Shown here: positions 36,721 to 45,932 of the stretch, one piece after another
How positions within the stretch are numbered: the stretch's first letter is position 1
Layout: each line of letters opens with the position of its first letter
DNA from: an uncultured Bacteroidales bacterium
GTDB lineage: Bacteria; Bacteroidota; Bacteroidia; Bacteroidales; Bacteroidaceae
NCBI GenBank assembly: GCA_945787885.1
Contig: CALZJF010000009.1
Coordinates: forward strand, 1 to 64,000
Direction of reading: 5' to 3'
DNA length: 64,000 nt
The notes under the pieces: model-generated
What the model saw: the letters and a program-made list of their open reading frames with translations, nothing else
Told to the model about the DNA's origin: nothing
The model's database searches: none
Translations under genes and position numbers: made by a program

Positions 36721-37917
36721 CTACTCAGAGGGCTGTTCGCTCCATTCGTAGGTGACGATGAGCGGGTAATGGTCGCTCCAAGTTGCAGTGCGGTCGATGT
36801 TTGCCTGCAGCGGTTGGAGATGATTCGTGAAGAACTGGTGGTCGATACGCACGAAGATGGCATCTTGCGTGAAGCTCCACGCCGGCCCGTTGCCTACCAT
36901 TCGGAAGGCATCGTTCATGGGCAGCCGTTTCAGCCGCTGTATGGCGTAGGAGATGGGCGTGTCGTTGAAGTCGCCGCATGCAATGACCGGTGTCCCGGAA
37001 GGCTGGCGACGGATGAAGTCTGCCATGTCGTCTGCCATTTTCGCGCGTGTGGCGGCTGAGTTCGCCACTTTCCCTATGATTTCCCGTCCTTGCCTGTAGG
37101 CCTCTTCCTCTGGCGTTTGCAGTTGCCGCGAGTCTTCTACGATTTTCTTGTAGCTCTCGCGGTTGCTCTTTGAAAGGAAGTTGGTCTTCAGGTGCGTGTT
37201 GATGACGATCATTTCGCCCGTCGTATGCGGATTTTTCAGCCAGAAAGCCACTGCGGCGTTCTGTCCATCCTGCGTGACGGTCTCGTGACGGAGAATGTCA
37301 AACCTCGACCATATTTGCAGATTCGTAGTGCTGTCGATGGTAGCATGGTGAGGAAAACGCCGTTCAAACCGTTCGTTGAGCGAGGCCCACTGCTCCAGTT
37401 TCGGATTTCCCTCTTGAAACACGATGATGTCGGGGGCGACATCGAGGAGATACATGAGGAATTTTCTTTTTTCCTCCTCCTCGGTGATGGCGCTGAGGTT
37501 GTTCGTGTTGTAGTTCATGATGCGCAGTGCCTCCTTGCTTGGCGTGTGCGCTTCCTTGAATGTGTTGATGGGGCAATAGCTCCGTATGCTTCCGAAGGTT
37601 GTAGCCAGCCCGATGAAGGCTATCCAGCATACGCGTGGGGCAAAGATAATGGAGAGCACGCCGATGCAAAGCGTTCCCGCGAGTGCAATAGGGAAAGCCA
37701 GTCCGAGCACTGACGCTATGAGCAATCTCTCAGGGCTGATGTAAACGCTGACGGCACAGAGCCACAGCAGCACCACGCTGATAGTCGAGAAAGCGGCAAA
37801 GACGGTGTCGGTCAGGGTGCGTAGCAGTCCGCGTCTCTGCCCTGTTTTTGTGCTTTTAGGCTTCTTGGCCGTTGAACCCGTCTGTTTATTTGTGGTTGAA
37901 GAGTTCGTTTTTCTCAT
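36721..37917 (-). CDS. Endonuclease/exonuclease/phosphatase (EEP) family membrane protein
   Basis: A 398-residue protein with three likely membrane helices in residues 35-115 (VFAAFSTISVVLLWLCAVSV; IASVLGLAFPIALAGTLCIG; VCWIAFIGLATTF). A metal-dependent EEP domain follows from about residue 130: IMNYNTNNLS, DIIVFQEGNP (catalytic Glu), VINTHLKT, ACGDFNDTP (Asp-Asn pair) and a terminal WSDHYPLIV (Asp-His). Such proteins in Bacteroidales cleave phosphodiester or phosphoester bonds at the periplasmic face; the substrate is unknown. Its start overlaps the end of the rhomboid gene by 32 bases in another frame, a sign of translational coupling. Confidence 0.87.
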   Translation of the reverse strand: MRKTNSSTTNKQTGSTAKKPKSTKTGQRRGLLRTLTDTVFAAFSTISVVLLWLCAVSVYISPERLLIASVLGLAFPIALAGTLCIGVLSIIFAPRVCWIAFIGLATTFGSIRSYCPINTFKEAHTPSKEALRIMNYNTNNLSAITEEEEKRKFLMYLLDVAPDIIVFQEGNPKLEQWASLNERFERRFPHHATIDSTTNLQIWSRFDILRHETVTQDGQNAAVAFWLKNPHTTGEMIVINTHLKTNFLSKSNRESYKKIVEDSRQLQTPEEEAYRQGREIIGKVANSAATRAKMADDMADFIRRQPSGTPVIACGDFNDTPISYAIQRLKRLPMNDAFRMVGNGPAWSFTQDAIFVRIDHQFFTNHLQPLQANIDRTATWSDHYPLIVTYEWSEQPSE

Positions 37918-38884
37918 CTTCCGTCAGCGAGTCGTAGCCCGACCTCCGCACCTTGTCGAGAATTTCGTTGATACGTTTCTGCTGTTCCTGGCTTTTCTCT
38001 TGGTTCTTCCGGGCGTTGTAGTCGTAGTCCTGATTGTTGTAGCGTGGGCCTTTGTCGTTTTTCTTTCCGAAGCCGAGGGCACGTCCGATGCTCCTGACGC
38101 CTTCTTCAAGCGCAGCCCCGAAGTTTTCAAAAGCTCTGCGCGTGCGCTGCATGAGTCCCATGTTCTGCCGTTGTGCGTGAGGCGTATAGTTCTCCCACCC
38201 TGTGAAAACGTTGGTGCGTCGGGCATTGCGCATCCACTGTCGCAGCAGCAGATAGCCGAAGAGCATACCGCCGAGGTGGGCGAAGTGGGCAATGTTGCTG
38301 TCAGAGCTGAACGCCGAGAGAAGTTCTATGACGGCGAAGACGATGACGAAGTATTTTGCCTTCATCGGTATGGGCGGAAAGAGGAGCATGATGCGCTCAT
38401 TCGGGAAAAGCATGCCGAAGGCGAGGAGAATGCCATAGCAAGCTCCCGATGCGCCAATCGTCGTCCAAAGGTTCAGATAGTCGCCCATAGGCGTCATGAT
38501 GCCGTTGAGGTTCACGAAGTCATACTGCCCCATGCCGCTGATGAGATAGTCGGCCGTCTGCCACACCTCCTGGCAGATGCCGGCGCCAATGCCGCAGACG
38601 AAATAGTAGAGCAAAAACTGCTTCTGCGTCATGTTCTCCTCGATGATGCGTCCGAACATCCAAAGCGAAAACATGTTGAACAGCACGTGCGTCGTAGAGC
38701 CATGCAGGAACATGTAGGTGACGAGCTGCCAAATGCGGAAGTCTTCAGCCAGATAGAAGTGAAGTCCGAAGTTCTCCACCATGATGTCGTGGCCGATGCG
38801 CTGCTTCAACACCACCTGTACCATATATATAATGACATTGATGAAGAGCAGGTTGCGAGTGATAGGGGGAATGTTTTTAAGCAT
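37886..38884 (-). CDS. Rhomboid-family intramembrane serine protease
   Basis: A 332-residue membrane protease. The rhomboid core (residues 10-225) has six helices with the HGSTTHVLFNM region (about 61-71), the catalytic serine in TIGASGACYG (about 147-156) and the catalytic histidine in IAHFAHLGGMLFGY (about 198-211). A C-terminal cytoplasmic tail of about 100 residues is rich in Arg, Asn and Gln (AQRQNMGLMQRTRRAF, ARKNQEKSQEQQKR), which is common in Bacteroidota homologues. It begins the apparent operon rhomboid-EEP-argS. Its substrates are unknown. Confidence 0.92.
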   Translation of the reverse strand: MLKNIPPITRNLLFINVIIYMVQVVLKQRIGHDIMVENFGLHFYLAEDFRIWQLVTYMFLHGSTTHVLFNMFSLWMFGRIIEENMTQKQFLLYYFVCGIGAGICQEVWQTADYLISGMGQYDFVNLNGIMTPMGDYLNLWTTIGASGACYGILLAFGMLFPNERIMLLFPPIPMKAKYFVIVFAVIELLSAFSSDSNIAHFAHLGGMLFGYLLLRQWMRNARRTNVFTGWENYTPHAQRQNMGLMQRTRRAFENFGAALEEGVRSIGRALGFGKKNDKGPRYNNQDYDYNARKNQEKSQEQQKRINEILDKVRRSGYDSLTEDEKNELFNHK

Positions 38885-39121
38885 ACACTACAGGGAATGT
38901 TCTGTTTGTTGTGAAGTATTCAGGTTCATCAATAATGCAGTTCAATATGTCACACTATTCATGATTTGGGAGGAATGGGAGGCAGTTCTGGGCGTATGTG
39001 GATTTCGGCGTGATGCCATGCCGCCGAAAGGCCGTCCCCGAAGGAACGATGAATTTCGCCTCCCCCTTTAGCCATGCCAAAGGGGAAGACGAAACGATAT
39101 TTGTTCAGAAAAACGTGGTAG

Positions 39122-40477
39122 CTACACAGCGAAGTGGCCGTGGAAGAGCAGGAGATTCTGGAGATAGTAGCAGACGATGCCGGCGATATAGCCCACGAAT
39201 GCCACCCACGTGACTTTCTTCAGATACCATCCGAAGGAGATGTGCTCCATGCCCATCACCGTGACGCCAGCTGCTGAGCCGATGATCAGCATGCTCCCTC
39301 CCACGCCGGCGCAGTAGGCGAGGAGCTGCCAGAATATTCCGTCTTTGGCGAAGTCCGCCAGCAAGGGGTTGGCAGCCACCATGTCAGGCGTAGAGATGGC
39401 ATACATCTTCATCGCCCCTGCCACGAGAGGCACATTATCGACTATGCTGCTCAGGATACCAATGATTCCCGTGACGGTGTAGTGCTGCAGTGCGCCTAAG
39501 TTGGCAGTCTGCTGGTCCAGCCAAATCCCCAGTTCTTGGAGCACGCCGATTTCAGCCAGCACGCCCACAGCCATGAGGATGCCGAGGAAGAAGAGTATGG
39601 TGGTGATGTCGATGCGTGAGAGCATCGTGGTGACGCGTTTAGCCATCGTGTCGTGTTCCTCACGGTCGCGGTAGAAAACGTCAGTCGTAACCCAGAGAAT
39701 GGCAAGCACACAGAGTATTCCGACAAAGGGCGGCAGATTCGTGACTGTGTGGAACACGGGAACGAGGCACAAACCTCCTACGCCCACACCGAAGACGATG
39801 CGCCGGCGGCTTCGCGCCACCTCCGTAGTCGCCACGTCCGAGTATTTTCGTGCCACCTCGTGGCGTCCGCTCAGGCTGTATTGCAGGATGAAGCAGGGCA
39901 CGATGAAGCTGACGAACGAGGGAATGATGATTTCGCAGATGACTCCGAGTGCCGAAATCATCTTGCCGTTCCAGAGCATGATGGTCGTCACGTCCCCAAT
40001 TGGCGAGAAAGCCCCTCCCGAATTAGCAGCGATGATGACCATGGCGGCATAGATGAGGCGGTCTTCTCTGCTATCTACGAGCTTTCGTAGAATCATAATC
40101 ATCACGATGGATGTGGTAAGATTGTCGAGCACGGCACTAAGTATCGCCGTCATGAAGGCCATTCTCCAAAGGAGCTTGCGCTTCGACTGGCATTTAATCG
40201 TGTCGCGCACGAAATTGAAGCCCCCATGCTGATCAATGATTTCGACGATGGTCATCGCACCCATGAGGAAGAAGAGCGTAGTGCTCGCTTCGCCCAGGTT
40301 GCGCTCAATGGCGTGAGTCAGTTCGGTGTGGTCTGCGAATCCTCCCAGAGAGAACAACACCCAGCACCCTACGCACATGAGCAGTGCAAAGGCAGCTTTA
40401 TTGACTCTCAGCAGATTTTCGAAGGCAATGCACACGTAGCCGACGATGAAAATGGTGATAATCAGTGTGGTCATCAT
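39122..40477 (-). CDS. nhaD: Na+/H+ antiporter NhaD family
   Basis: A 451-residue inner-membrane antiporter with about 12 helices. Typical NhaD landmarks are LGEASTTLFFLMGAMTIVEI, AVLDNLTTSIVMIMILRKL, IIAANSGGAFSPIGDVTTIML and the second-half SSIVDNVPLVAGAMKMY, where conserved Asn, Asp and Ser/Thr residues in broken helices form the ion path. It exports Na+ (or Li+) in exchange for protons and serves pH and sodium homeostasis. The length fits the family. It stands alone, with an F2 element directly upstream of its start. Confidence 0.9.
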   Translation of the reverse strand: MMTTLIITIFIVGYVCIAFENLLRVNKAAFALLMCVGCWVLFSLGGFADHTELTHAIERNLGEASTTLFFLMGAMTIVEIIDQHGGFNFVRDTIKCQSKRKLLWRMAFMTAILSAVLDNLTTSIVMIMILRKLVDSREDRLIYAAMVIIAANSGGAFSPIGDVTTIMLWNGKMISALGVICEIIIPSFVSFIVPCFILQYSLSGRHEVARKYSDVATTEVARSRRRIVFGVGVGGLCLVPVFHTVTNLPPFVGILCVLAILWVTTDVFYRDREEHDTMAKRVTTMLSRIDITTILFFLGILMAVGVLAEIGVLQELGIWLDQQTANLGALQHYTVTGIIGILSSIVDNVPLVAGAMKMYAISTPDMVAANPLLADFAKDGIFWQLLAYCAGVGGSMLIIGSAAGVTVMGMEHISFGWYLKKVTWVAFVGYIAGIVCYYLQNLLLFHGHFAV

Positions 40478-40492
40478 AGCATTCGTACTAAT

Positions 40493-40686
40493 AAGTAGGT
40501 AATAAAAATTGTTTTATCGTAAATATATAGTAGGATTTATTATGGTTTGTATGTTAGAACGTTCGCTTTGGCGCATCTTTTAGCCTTGAAGACAGTCGCA
40601 TAGCTTGCTATGCTCCTTTATTTCCAGACTAAGACCTGCATCCAAACAGTGCATTCAAACATAAAACTAATTTTCATTGCCTACTT
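40493..40686 (+). repeat. F2 repeat element, complete, 194 bp (F2b)
   Basis: The ends are AAGTAGGTAATAAAAATTG and AATTTTCATTGCCTACTT, imperfect inverted repeats. The centre has CTTTTAGCCTTGAAGACAG, the hairpin GCATAGCTTGCTATGC and TTTCCAGACTAAGACCTGC. No direct duplication was found at its borders. Confidence 0.82.
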
Positions 40687-40781
40687 AGGTTAGGGATGTG
40701 AGTTAAGGGAATAGGTTGTTTTTCAATTTTGCTGCTTGACAGGGAATCTTCGCCTTTTGTTTTGACAGAAACGTGCGTACC

Positions 40782-40820
40782 TCGCGCGCGCGTTCCTTAT
40801 ATATATATACGCGCGCGTGT
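40782..40820. repeat. Alternating (CG)n-(TA)n-(CG)n tract
   Basis: TCGCGCGCGCG, then TTCCTTATATATATATA, then CGCGCGCGTGTG. Apart from TTCCT it alternates purine and pyrimidine. It lies downstream of the tRNA-Arg gene on the - strand. Confidence 0.7.
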
Positions 40821-40874
40821 GAGTGGGGGAGTGTCTCATCTTCGTTTGCTGCCGTGAATCATGCGAGGCGGCGG

Positions 40875-40946
40875 TGCTCCTGCCGGGAATCGAACCCGGA
40901 TCTAATCTTTAGGAGAGACTTATTCTATCCATTGAACTACAAGAGC
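40875..40946 (-). tRNA. tRNA-Arg(CCT)
   Basis: A 72-base cloverleaf. Acceptor stem GCTCTTG/CAGGAGC with discriminator A; D-arm GTTC/GAAT; anticodon arm AGTCT-CTCCTAA-AGATT giving anticodon CCT (reads AGG); variable loop AGAT; T-arm CCGGG-TTCGATT-CCCGG. No CCA is encoded. Its own promoter lies upstream at 41016-41047. Confidence 0.96.
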
Positions 40947-41015
40947 ATAAAAAAAGGGATACCGCTGTACCCCAATCTTGTTAACCTTAAATCTAATACT
41001 ATGAAAAACACGATG

Positions 41016-41047
41016 CAAAGGTACCGCGATTTCTGGTTAACGGCAAG
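41016..41047 (-). promoter_or_regulatory. Promoter for tRNA-Arg
   Basis: On the - strand: CTTG (41047-41044), exactly 20 bp, then TACCTTTG (41023-41016). Transcription would start about 60-65 bases before the mature tRNA. Confidence 0.6.
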
Positions 41048-41118
41048 GGGTATGGCGAAAAAGTGCAATATTTCAGCAAATCGCCCTTTTTTTTGAAAAC
41101 TTCTCTTGGCAAGGCAGG

Positions 41119-42564
41119 TCATCCCACCGCGCCTTCCAGACTGACAGCCAGGAGTTTCTGAGCTTCTACGGCGAACTCCATGGGGAGCTTGTTGATGACA
41201 TCCTTGGCATATCCGCCGACGATGAGGTTCACGGCGTCTTCCATCGGTATGCCTCGCTGCTGGCAGTAGAGGAGCTGGTCTTCGGATATCTTCGATGTCG
41301 TGGCTTCGTGCTCGACGATGGCATCCGAGTGCTGCACGTCGATGTAGGGGAAGGTGTGTGCGCCGCATGTGCTGCCGAGCAGGAGGCTGTCGCAGGAGGA
41401 GTAGTTGCGTGAGCCCGCCGCCTTCGCCCCCACCTTCACCAGGCCCCGGTAGGAGTTCTGGCTATGTCCGGCCGAGATGCCTTTCGAGATGATGGTCGAA
41501 CGCGTGTTGCGCCCGAGGTGAATCATCTTTGTGCCCGTGTCGGCCTCCTGATGGTTGTTCGTGACGGCCACGGAGTAGAATTCCGCCTGGCTGCCGTCGC
41601 CCTTGAGCACGCAGCTGGGATATTTCCATGTGATGGCACTGCCCGTCTCCACCTGCGTCCACGAAAGCCGGGCGTTCCTGCCTCGCAGGAGTCCGCGTTT
41701 CGTGACGAGGTTCAGCACGCCGCCGCGCCCCTCGCTGTCGCCGGGGTACCAGTTCTGCACCGTGCTGTACTTCACCTCGGCATCTTCGCCCACGATGATT
41801 TCCACGATGGCAGCGTGGAGCTGGTTTTCGTCGCGCATCGGTGCGGTGCAGCCTTCGAGGTAACTGACGTAGGCGCGGTCGTCGCAGACGATGAGCGTGC
41901 GCTCAAACTGTCCCGTGCCGCGGGCATTGATGCGGAAATAAGTGGAAAGCTCCATGGGGCATCTTACGCCCTTGGGGATATAGACGAACGAGCCATCCGA
42001 GAAGACGGCACTGTTCAGCGCGGCGAAGTAATTGTCGCGGTAGGGCACCACGCTGCCGAGGTGCTTCCTGACGAGTTCGGGATTTTCGCGCACCGCCTCG
42101 CTGATGCTGCAAAAGATGATGCCTTTCTCCTGCAGGCGTTCCTTGAAGGTGGTCTTGACGGAGACGGAGTCCATGACGGCATCCACTGCCACTCCCGCCA
42201 GCTGCATGCGCTCTTCGAGGGGAATGCCGAGTTTGTCGAAGGTCTTCATGAGCTCCGGGTCAATGTCTTCAGGGTTCTTCTGCGTCTTGCCCTTGGTCGG
42301 GTCAGCGTAGTAGCTGATGTCCTGATAGTCTATGTCGGGTAGGTTCACGTGTCCCCATGTGGGCGGCGTCAGTTGTTGCCAGTATCTGAACGCCTGCAGG
42401 CGAAATTCGAGCAACCATTCGGGTTCGCCCTTTTTGGAAGAGATGAGGCGGACGACATCTTCGTTCAGTCCGCGCGGAATGACCTCGGTTTCCACGTCCG
42501 TCGTGAATCCGTGTTCGTATTTCTGTTCCGCCAGTGTGCGGATGAGGGTTTCGTTTTCTGCCAT
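41119..42564 (-). CDS. sufB: Fe-S cluster assembly scaffold subunit SufB
   Basis: A 481-residue SUF-system protein that, with SufC and SufD, forms the scaffold on which iron-sulfur clusters are built. Typical blocks are [20 protein letters not shown] near the N-terminus, [19 protein letters not shown], the beta-helix core ([13 protein letters not shown]) and the C-terminal [20 protein letters not shown], with the conserved cysteine and the [21 protein letters not shown] region. The length is normal. The gene ends the metF-holB-cvpA-sufB run. Unusually, sufC and sufD do not follow; the next feature downstream is a tRNA. Confidence 0.95.
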   Translation of the reverse strand: MAENETLIRTLAEQKYEHGFTTDVETEVIPRGLNEDVVRLISSKKGEPEWLLEFRLQAFRYWQQLTPPTWGHVNLPDIDYQDISYYADPTKGKTQKNPEDIDPELMKTFDKLGIPLEERMQLAGVAVDAVMDSVSVKTTFKERLQEKGIIFCSISEAVRENPELVRKHLGSVVPYRDNYFAALNSAVFSDGSFVYIPKGVRCPMELSTYFRINARGTGQFERTLIVCDDRAYVSYLEGCTAPMRDENQLHAAIVEIIVGEDAEVKYSTVQNWYPGDSEGRGGVLNLVTKRGLLRGRNARLSWTQVETGSAITWKYPSCVLKGDGSQAEFYSVAVTNNHQEADTGTKMIHLGRNTRSTIISKGISAGHSQNSYRGLVKVGAKAAGSRNYSSCDSLLLGSTCGAHTFPYIDVQHSDAIVEHEATTSKISEDQLLYCQQRGIPMEDAVNLIVGGYAKDVINKLPMEFAVEAQKLLAVSLEGAVG

Positions 42565-42603
42565 TGTAGGAAGAGGGTGTCAAGTAGCCACATGCGTTGC
42601 GGC

Positions 42604-43161
42604 CTATTCGTCATGGTTGATGTCAATCCAGAGCGTGTCGTTCTGCGTAGCCGTGGCCGGGCGTTCAGCGGGCGTGAAGTGCCGGTCAGGGTCGGTGTCG
42701 TCGTCCAGTGCCCAGTCCACGATGCCGCTCACGATTCCGCTGACGGGCTGATAGAGCTTGCTGTCTGCCGTCCGCTCCTCGTTGAGGATGTGCAGCGCGC
42801 TCATGGCGCTGAGGATGCAGCTGAGCAGGATGGTGTACTTCAGCAGGCTGACGGCGGCTCCCGCCAGGCTGTTGAGTCCGCCGAGGTGGATGGTCTTGCA
42901 GATTTTTGTCAGGATGTTTGCCGCCACGCCGAGGGCGATGGGGGTGATAATCCAGAGTATGGCGAACGCCACGAGGCTGGTAATCACGTTTCCCTCGCTG
43001 CCGTTCACCGCCAGATACTTGCCGAAGCTGGAATAGCAAGAGGCGGCGATGAAGAGTCCGACAAGGAATCCCACGCTCGACGTGATTTCCCGGAGCAGTC
43101 CGTTGCGCCATCCGTTGATGATGGCCCATATGGCAACGACGATGATGAAGATGTCTGTCAT
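42604..43161 (-). CDS. CvpA-family membrane protein
   Basis: A 185-residue inner-membrane protein with four likely helices (IFIIVVAIWAIINGW; EITSSVGFLVGLFIAASCY; VITSLVAFAILWIITPIALGV; SLLKYTILLSCILSAMSAL) and the CvpA-type WRNGLLRE and GGLNSLAGAAVSLLKY blocks. The last 60 residues are soluble and acidic. CvpA in other bacteria is linked to colicin V production, purine operon regulation and envelope stress; the biochemical role is unclear. It lies 39 bases upstream of sufB, an arrangement I associate with Bacteroidales. Confidence 0.85.
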   Translation of the reverse strand: MTDIFIIVVAIWAIINGWRNGLLREITSSVGFLVGLFIAASCYSSFGKYLAVNGSEGNVITSLVAFAILWIITPIALGVAANILTKICKTIHLGGLNSLAGAAVSLLKYTILLSCILSAMSALHILNEERTADSKLYQPVSGIVSGIVDWALDDDTDPDRHFTPAERPATATQNDTLWIDINHDE

Positions 43162-43194
43162 TTTGCTTTCTGTGTCTGTAGGTGTTCAGTATCT

Positions 43195-43235
43195 GGTAGG
43201 TTCTATCAATTAGCTTGCGATTTATAGAACCTGCC
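43195..43235 (+). mobile_element. Minimal F1 element, 41 bp (F1h)
   Basis: GGTAGGTTCTATCAATTAGC, then TTGCG, then ATTTATAGAACCTGCC: both termini with the interior deleted. The flanks ATCT and ATCA match in 3 of 4 bases. It lies between holB and cvpA in a - strand gene run. Confidence 0.75.
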
Positions 43236-43270
43236 ATCAGTGGTTGATGGGAATCAGCGGGCGCGTGCGC

Positions 43271-44368
43271 TCAGGCTATGAGCAGGACAATCATCTTCAG
43301 GGCAAAGTCGAAGAAGACCATCCTTGAGTTCGTGTTCTGCTCGATGTCGCGCTGCGCCAGCGAAAGCTCGTCCATGATGCCGATGACATTGCGCTCATTG
43401 ACGAAGCGTGCGAAATTGACGGCGAAGGCACTCTCGTCGGCCGACATATAGTTGAGTTCCGGCCGTCGGAAGTTGTAGATGAAGTTTTCGCGTATGAGGC
43501 GTTGGCAATATTCCAGGAAATCCTTCTGCCGTTCGCGTCCCCACGCCGCCACTTGCTCCGCCCATCCGCGCATCTCGTGTATGTCGCGCAGATAGCACTT
43601 CCGCATGAGCAGGACGAACATGGAGAAGAACTGCGCCTCCTCGGTGCTGACGCTGATGAGTTGCAGTGCGCGCGTCAGGCTTCCTGCTGCCGCATGGGCA
43701 ATGTTGCGTGCCGTTTCAGCCTCCAGCCCGCGCAGCTCCGTGAGTGCTGCCGCAATCTCTGCCTCCGTGAGAGCCTTGAAGTCGATGCGCTGACATCGGC
43801 TGACGATGGTGTCGAGCAGGCGTTCGGGATGATTGCTGACGAGGATGAACACCGTCTCGCGCGGCGGCTCTTCCAGAATCTTCAGCACCTTGTTCGCGCA
43901 CGTCTCGTGCATCATCTCCGGCAGCCATACGACCATCACCTTATAGCCCCCCTGCGACGATGTCAGGTTGAGCTTATGGAGTATTTGTCCGCTCTCTTCG
44001 GCATAAATCTGCACCTTCTTCGCCTCCTTGCTCAGCGTAGCCGTCCAGGTGGGGAGGTCGAAGTAGCAGCCCTCGGCGAGGCGCTCGCGCCACTGCGGCA
44101 GAAACATGTCGGAAGTGGGGGCGGACGATGCGCCTTCAGGCTTGAAGACGGGGAAGACGAAATGGAGGTCGGGGTGAACGAGGCCTTCCGCCATGCGCCG
44201 TCCGCGCTCGTCGGCTCCGTGTTCTATGAGGGCCTGCGCAAATTCTACGGCCATCGCCAGCTTTCCGCAGCCTTCCGGGCCGCAGAAGAGCAGTGCGTGA
44301 GGCACTCGTCCTGCAGCCAGCTGTTGCATCAGGCGTTGGCGAATCCCATCTTGGGCTATGGCGTTCAT
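43271..44368 (-). CDS. holB: DNA polymerase III delta' subunit
   Basis: A 365-residue clamp-loader subunit that helps load the sliding clamp during replication. The AAA+ domain starts with VPHALLFCGPEGCGKLAMAVEFA (P-loop about residues 29-36). Sensor and arginine-finger regions follow: VMVVWLPEMMHETCANKVLKILEEPP and FILVSNHPERLLDTIVSRCQRIDF, the SRC motif being typical of delta' and tau subunits. The C-terminal collar domain is present. The length is normal. It follows metF after 9 bases and so is probably co-transcribed with it. Confidence 0.92.
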   Translation of the reverse strand: MNAIAQDGIRQRLMQQLAAGRVPHALLFCGPEGCGKLAMAVEFAQALIEHGADERGRRMAEGLVHPDLHFVFPVFKPEGASSAPTSDMFLPQWRERLAEGCYFDLPTWTATLSKEAKKVQIYAEESGQILHKLNLTSSQGGYKVMVVWLPEMMHETCANKVLKILEEPPRETVFILVSNHPERLLDTIVSRCQRIDFKALTEAEIAAALTELRGLEAETARNIAHAAAGSLTRALQLISVSTEEAQFFSMFVLLMRKCYLRDIHEMRGWAEQVAAWGRERQKDFLEYCQRLIRENFIYNFRRPELNYMSADESAFAVNFARFVNERNVIGIMDELSLAQRDIEQNTNSRMVFFDFALKMIVLLIA

Positions 44369-44377
44369 GATAAAATG

Positions 44378-45349
44378 TCAGTAAATGTTTCGTGCTATTT
44401 CGGCAATGCTCTCCACGGCACTGACGGTGTAGAAGTGCAGCGATGGCACGCCCCTCCTCATCAGTTCCTTGCACTGCATGATGCCCCATTCGATGCCCAC
44501 TCGCCGCACGTCTTCGTCCGTCTTGCATTTCTGCAACTCGCGGGCGAGGGGTTCGGGAAAGTCGCAGCGGAAGGTGCGCGGCACGACGGTTATCTGCGAG
44601 AGTTTGGCGAGGGGCTTAATGCCGGGGATGATCGGCACGCTGATGCCCATCTCCCGGCAGCGGGCCACGAAGCTGAAGAACTTCTCGTTGTCGTAGAACA
44701 GCTGCGTGACGCCATAGTCAGCTCCAGCGTCCACCTTCTGCTTGAAATAGCGGATGTCCTGTTCGAGGTTAGGGGCTTCCTCGTGCTTCTCGGGATAGCA
44801 GGCCACACCGTAGTGAAACGGCGCTCCCGGCTGGCGGATGGCGCTGCCATCGTCGAAGAATCCCTCGTTGAAGCGGTTCACCTGCTGCTGGAGGTCAGTG
44901 GTATGGGCATGGCCGTTCTCCGTCGGGCGGAAATAGGGGTCTTCCTTCGCCTTGTCGCCGCGCAGGAGCAGGAGATTTTCGATGCCCAGGATTTGCATGT
45001 CTATGAGCTGATACTCCGTGTCCTCGCGCGAGAATCCCGAACAGAGCAGGTGAGGCACGAGGGGAATGCCGTATTCGCGTTGCAGTGCAGCAGCGATGGC
45101 TATGCTTCCCGGCCTCCGCCTGACGCGCTGCCTCACGATGAGTTCGCCGCTTCCTGCCGGCAGGGGGAATGGCGCGGGGCCATAGACGTATTCGCTGCGG
45201 TGGTTGGTGATGTTGATGTATTTCGGTTCGAACTCCCGCAGGCGGTCGATGGTGGCTCTCAGCCCGTCGATGCCGTAGCCCTTCAGGGGCGGCAGGACTT
45301 CAAAGGTGAAGGCCGTGCCGGGTTGTGCGATGAGGTCAGTGATTTTCAT
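44378..45349 (-). CDS. metF: Methylenetetrahydrofolate reductase
   Basis: A 323-residue FAD enzyme reducing 5,10-methylene- to 5-methyltetrahydrofolate, which supplies the methyl group for methionine synthesis. The catalytic glutamate lies in FTFEVLPP (about 14-21). Other conserved blocks are YINITNHRSEYVY, VPHLLCSGFSRED, NLLLLRGDK (FAD site) and DAGADYGVTQLFYDNEKFFSFV. A TIM-barrel of this length is typical of bacterial MetF. It starts the - strand run with holB, cvpA and sufB and is divergent from gyrB across a 1.1-kb gap. A candidate promoter lies about 220 bases upstream. Confidence 0.95.
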   Translation of the reverse strand: MKITDLIAQPGTAFTFEVLPPLKGYGIDGLRATIDRLREFEPKYINITNHRSEYVYGPAPFPLPAGSGELIVRQRVRRRPGSIAIAAALQREYGIPLVPHLLCSGFSREDTEYQLIDMQILGIENLLLLRGDKAKEDPYFRPTENGHAHTTDLQQQVNRFNEGFFDDGSAIRQPGAPFHYGVACYPEKHEEAPNLEQDIRYFKQKVDAGADYGVTQLFYDNEKFFSFVARCREMGISVPIIPGIKPLAKLSQITVVPRTFRCDFPEPLARELQKCKTDEDVRRVGIEWGIMQCKELMRRGVPSLHFYTVSAVESIAEIARNIY

Positions 45350-45569
45350 TGTCGTAGTCTCGTCTTTTTCCAGTGTTTGTGAATCGGCGGCCCTGCGGTC
45401 GGAGGCTCTCAGTCGGCGACTGAGAGCACACAGGGGCCTCTCGTGCGCGCGTATTCACATAGGAGGCTGGGCGGTTTTTGCGTTGGGGGCGGAGTGTGGA
45501 GGGGGCGTTGCAGCCCGCTTCCCCCGCTTCTGCACGCCGTGCGCATGGGGCAGGCGCATGTTTCGGGGG

Positions 45570-45603
45570 CAAATTTACGTAAAAAACCGCGGTTTTCGGC
45601 AAA
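45570..45603 (-). promoter_or_regulatory. Candidate promoter for metF
   Basis: On the - strand TTTG (45603-45600), 22 bp, TAAATTTG (45577-45570). Both boxes are exact, but the spacer is 2 bp longer than in the best promoters here. Confidence 0.45.
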
Positions 45604-45800
45604 TGTGACGATGAAATATTGTGATTGCCCCGTTGTGCCTTCGTTTTCGCTGCGTTCTGCCGTGCGCGGAAGCCCTCGTGGGCTCCGTCTTAGGGGTTAT
45701 GCGGCGTTGAATCCCTGAGCCTCGAAAGCTCATGTTCCCCAGTCCTGCCCCCTGAAAATCCCCCTGTTTTGGTAGCCGCCGAATGCCGGTCTGCGGAAAA
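45604..45800. other. metF-gyrB gap, first part
   Basis: No gene seen. Only a small hairpin around GAAGCCCTCGTGGGCTCC (45669-45686) stands out. Open frames here have no recognisable content. Confidence 0.45.
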
Positions 45801-45932
45801 AGCCTGAGCTTTGCGCAGCCCCTGCAGAGCCCTTGCCCCGGAAGTGGCCATTTTCAGCCCCAAAAGTCATCACTTAGCCCCCCGGAAGTGGCCAGTTCTG
45901 CCCCTCAAAGTGGCCACTTGGAGGCGAAAACC
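45801..45932 (-). repeat. 22-bp x 4 array element, copy A4
   Basis: Sites at 45845 (TGGCCA), 45867 (TCATCA), 45889 (TGGCCA) and 45911 (TGGCCA), all exactly 22 bp apart. Read on the minus strand, the right flank GGGCTCTGCAGGGGCTGCGC and left flank GTTTTCGCCTCC match copies A1 and A3. Confidence 0.85.

Noticed and set aside
38885..39121. A small gene between the rhomboid and nhaD genes
   Set aside because: The open frame there has no motif, and its composition looks random.
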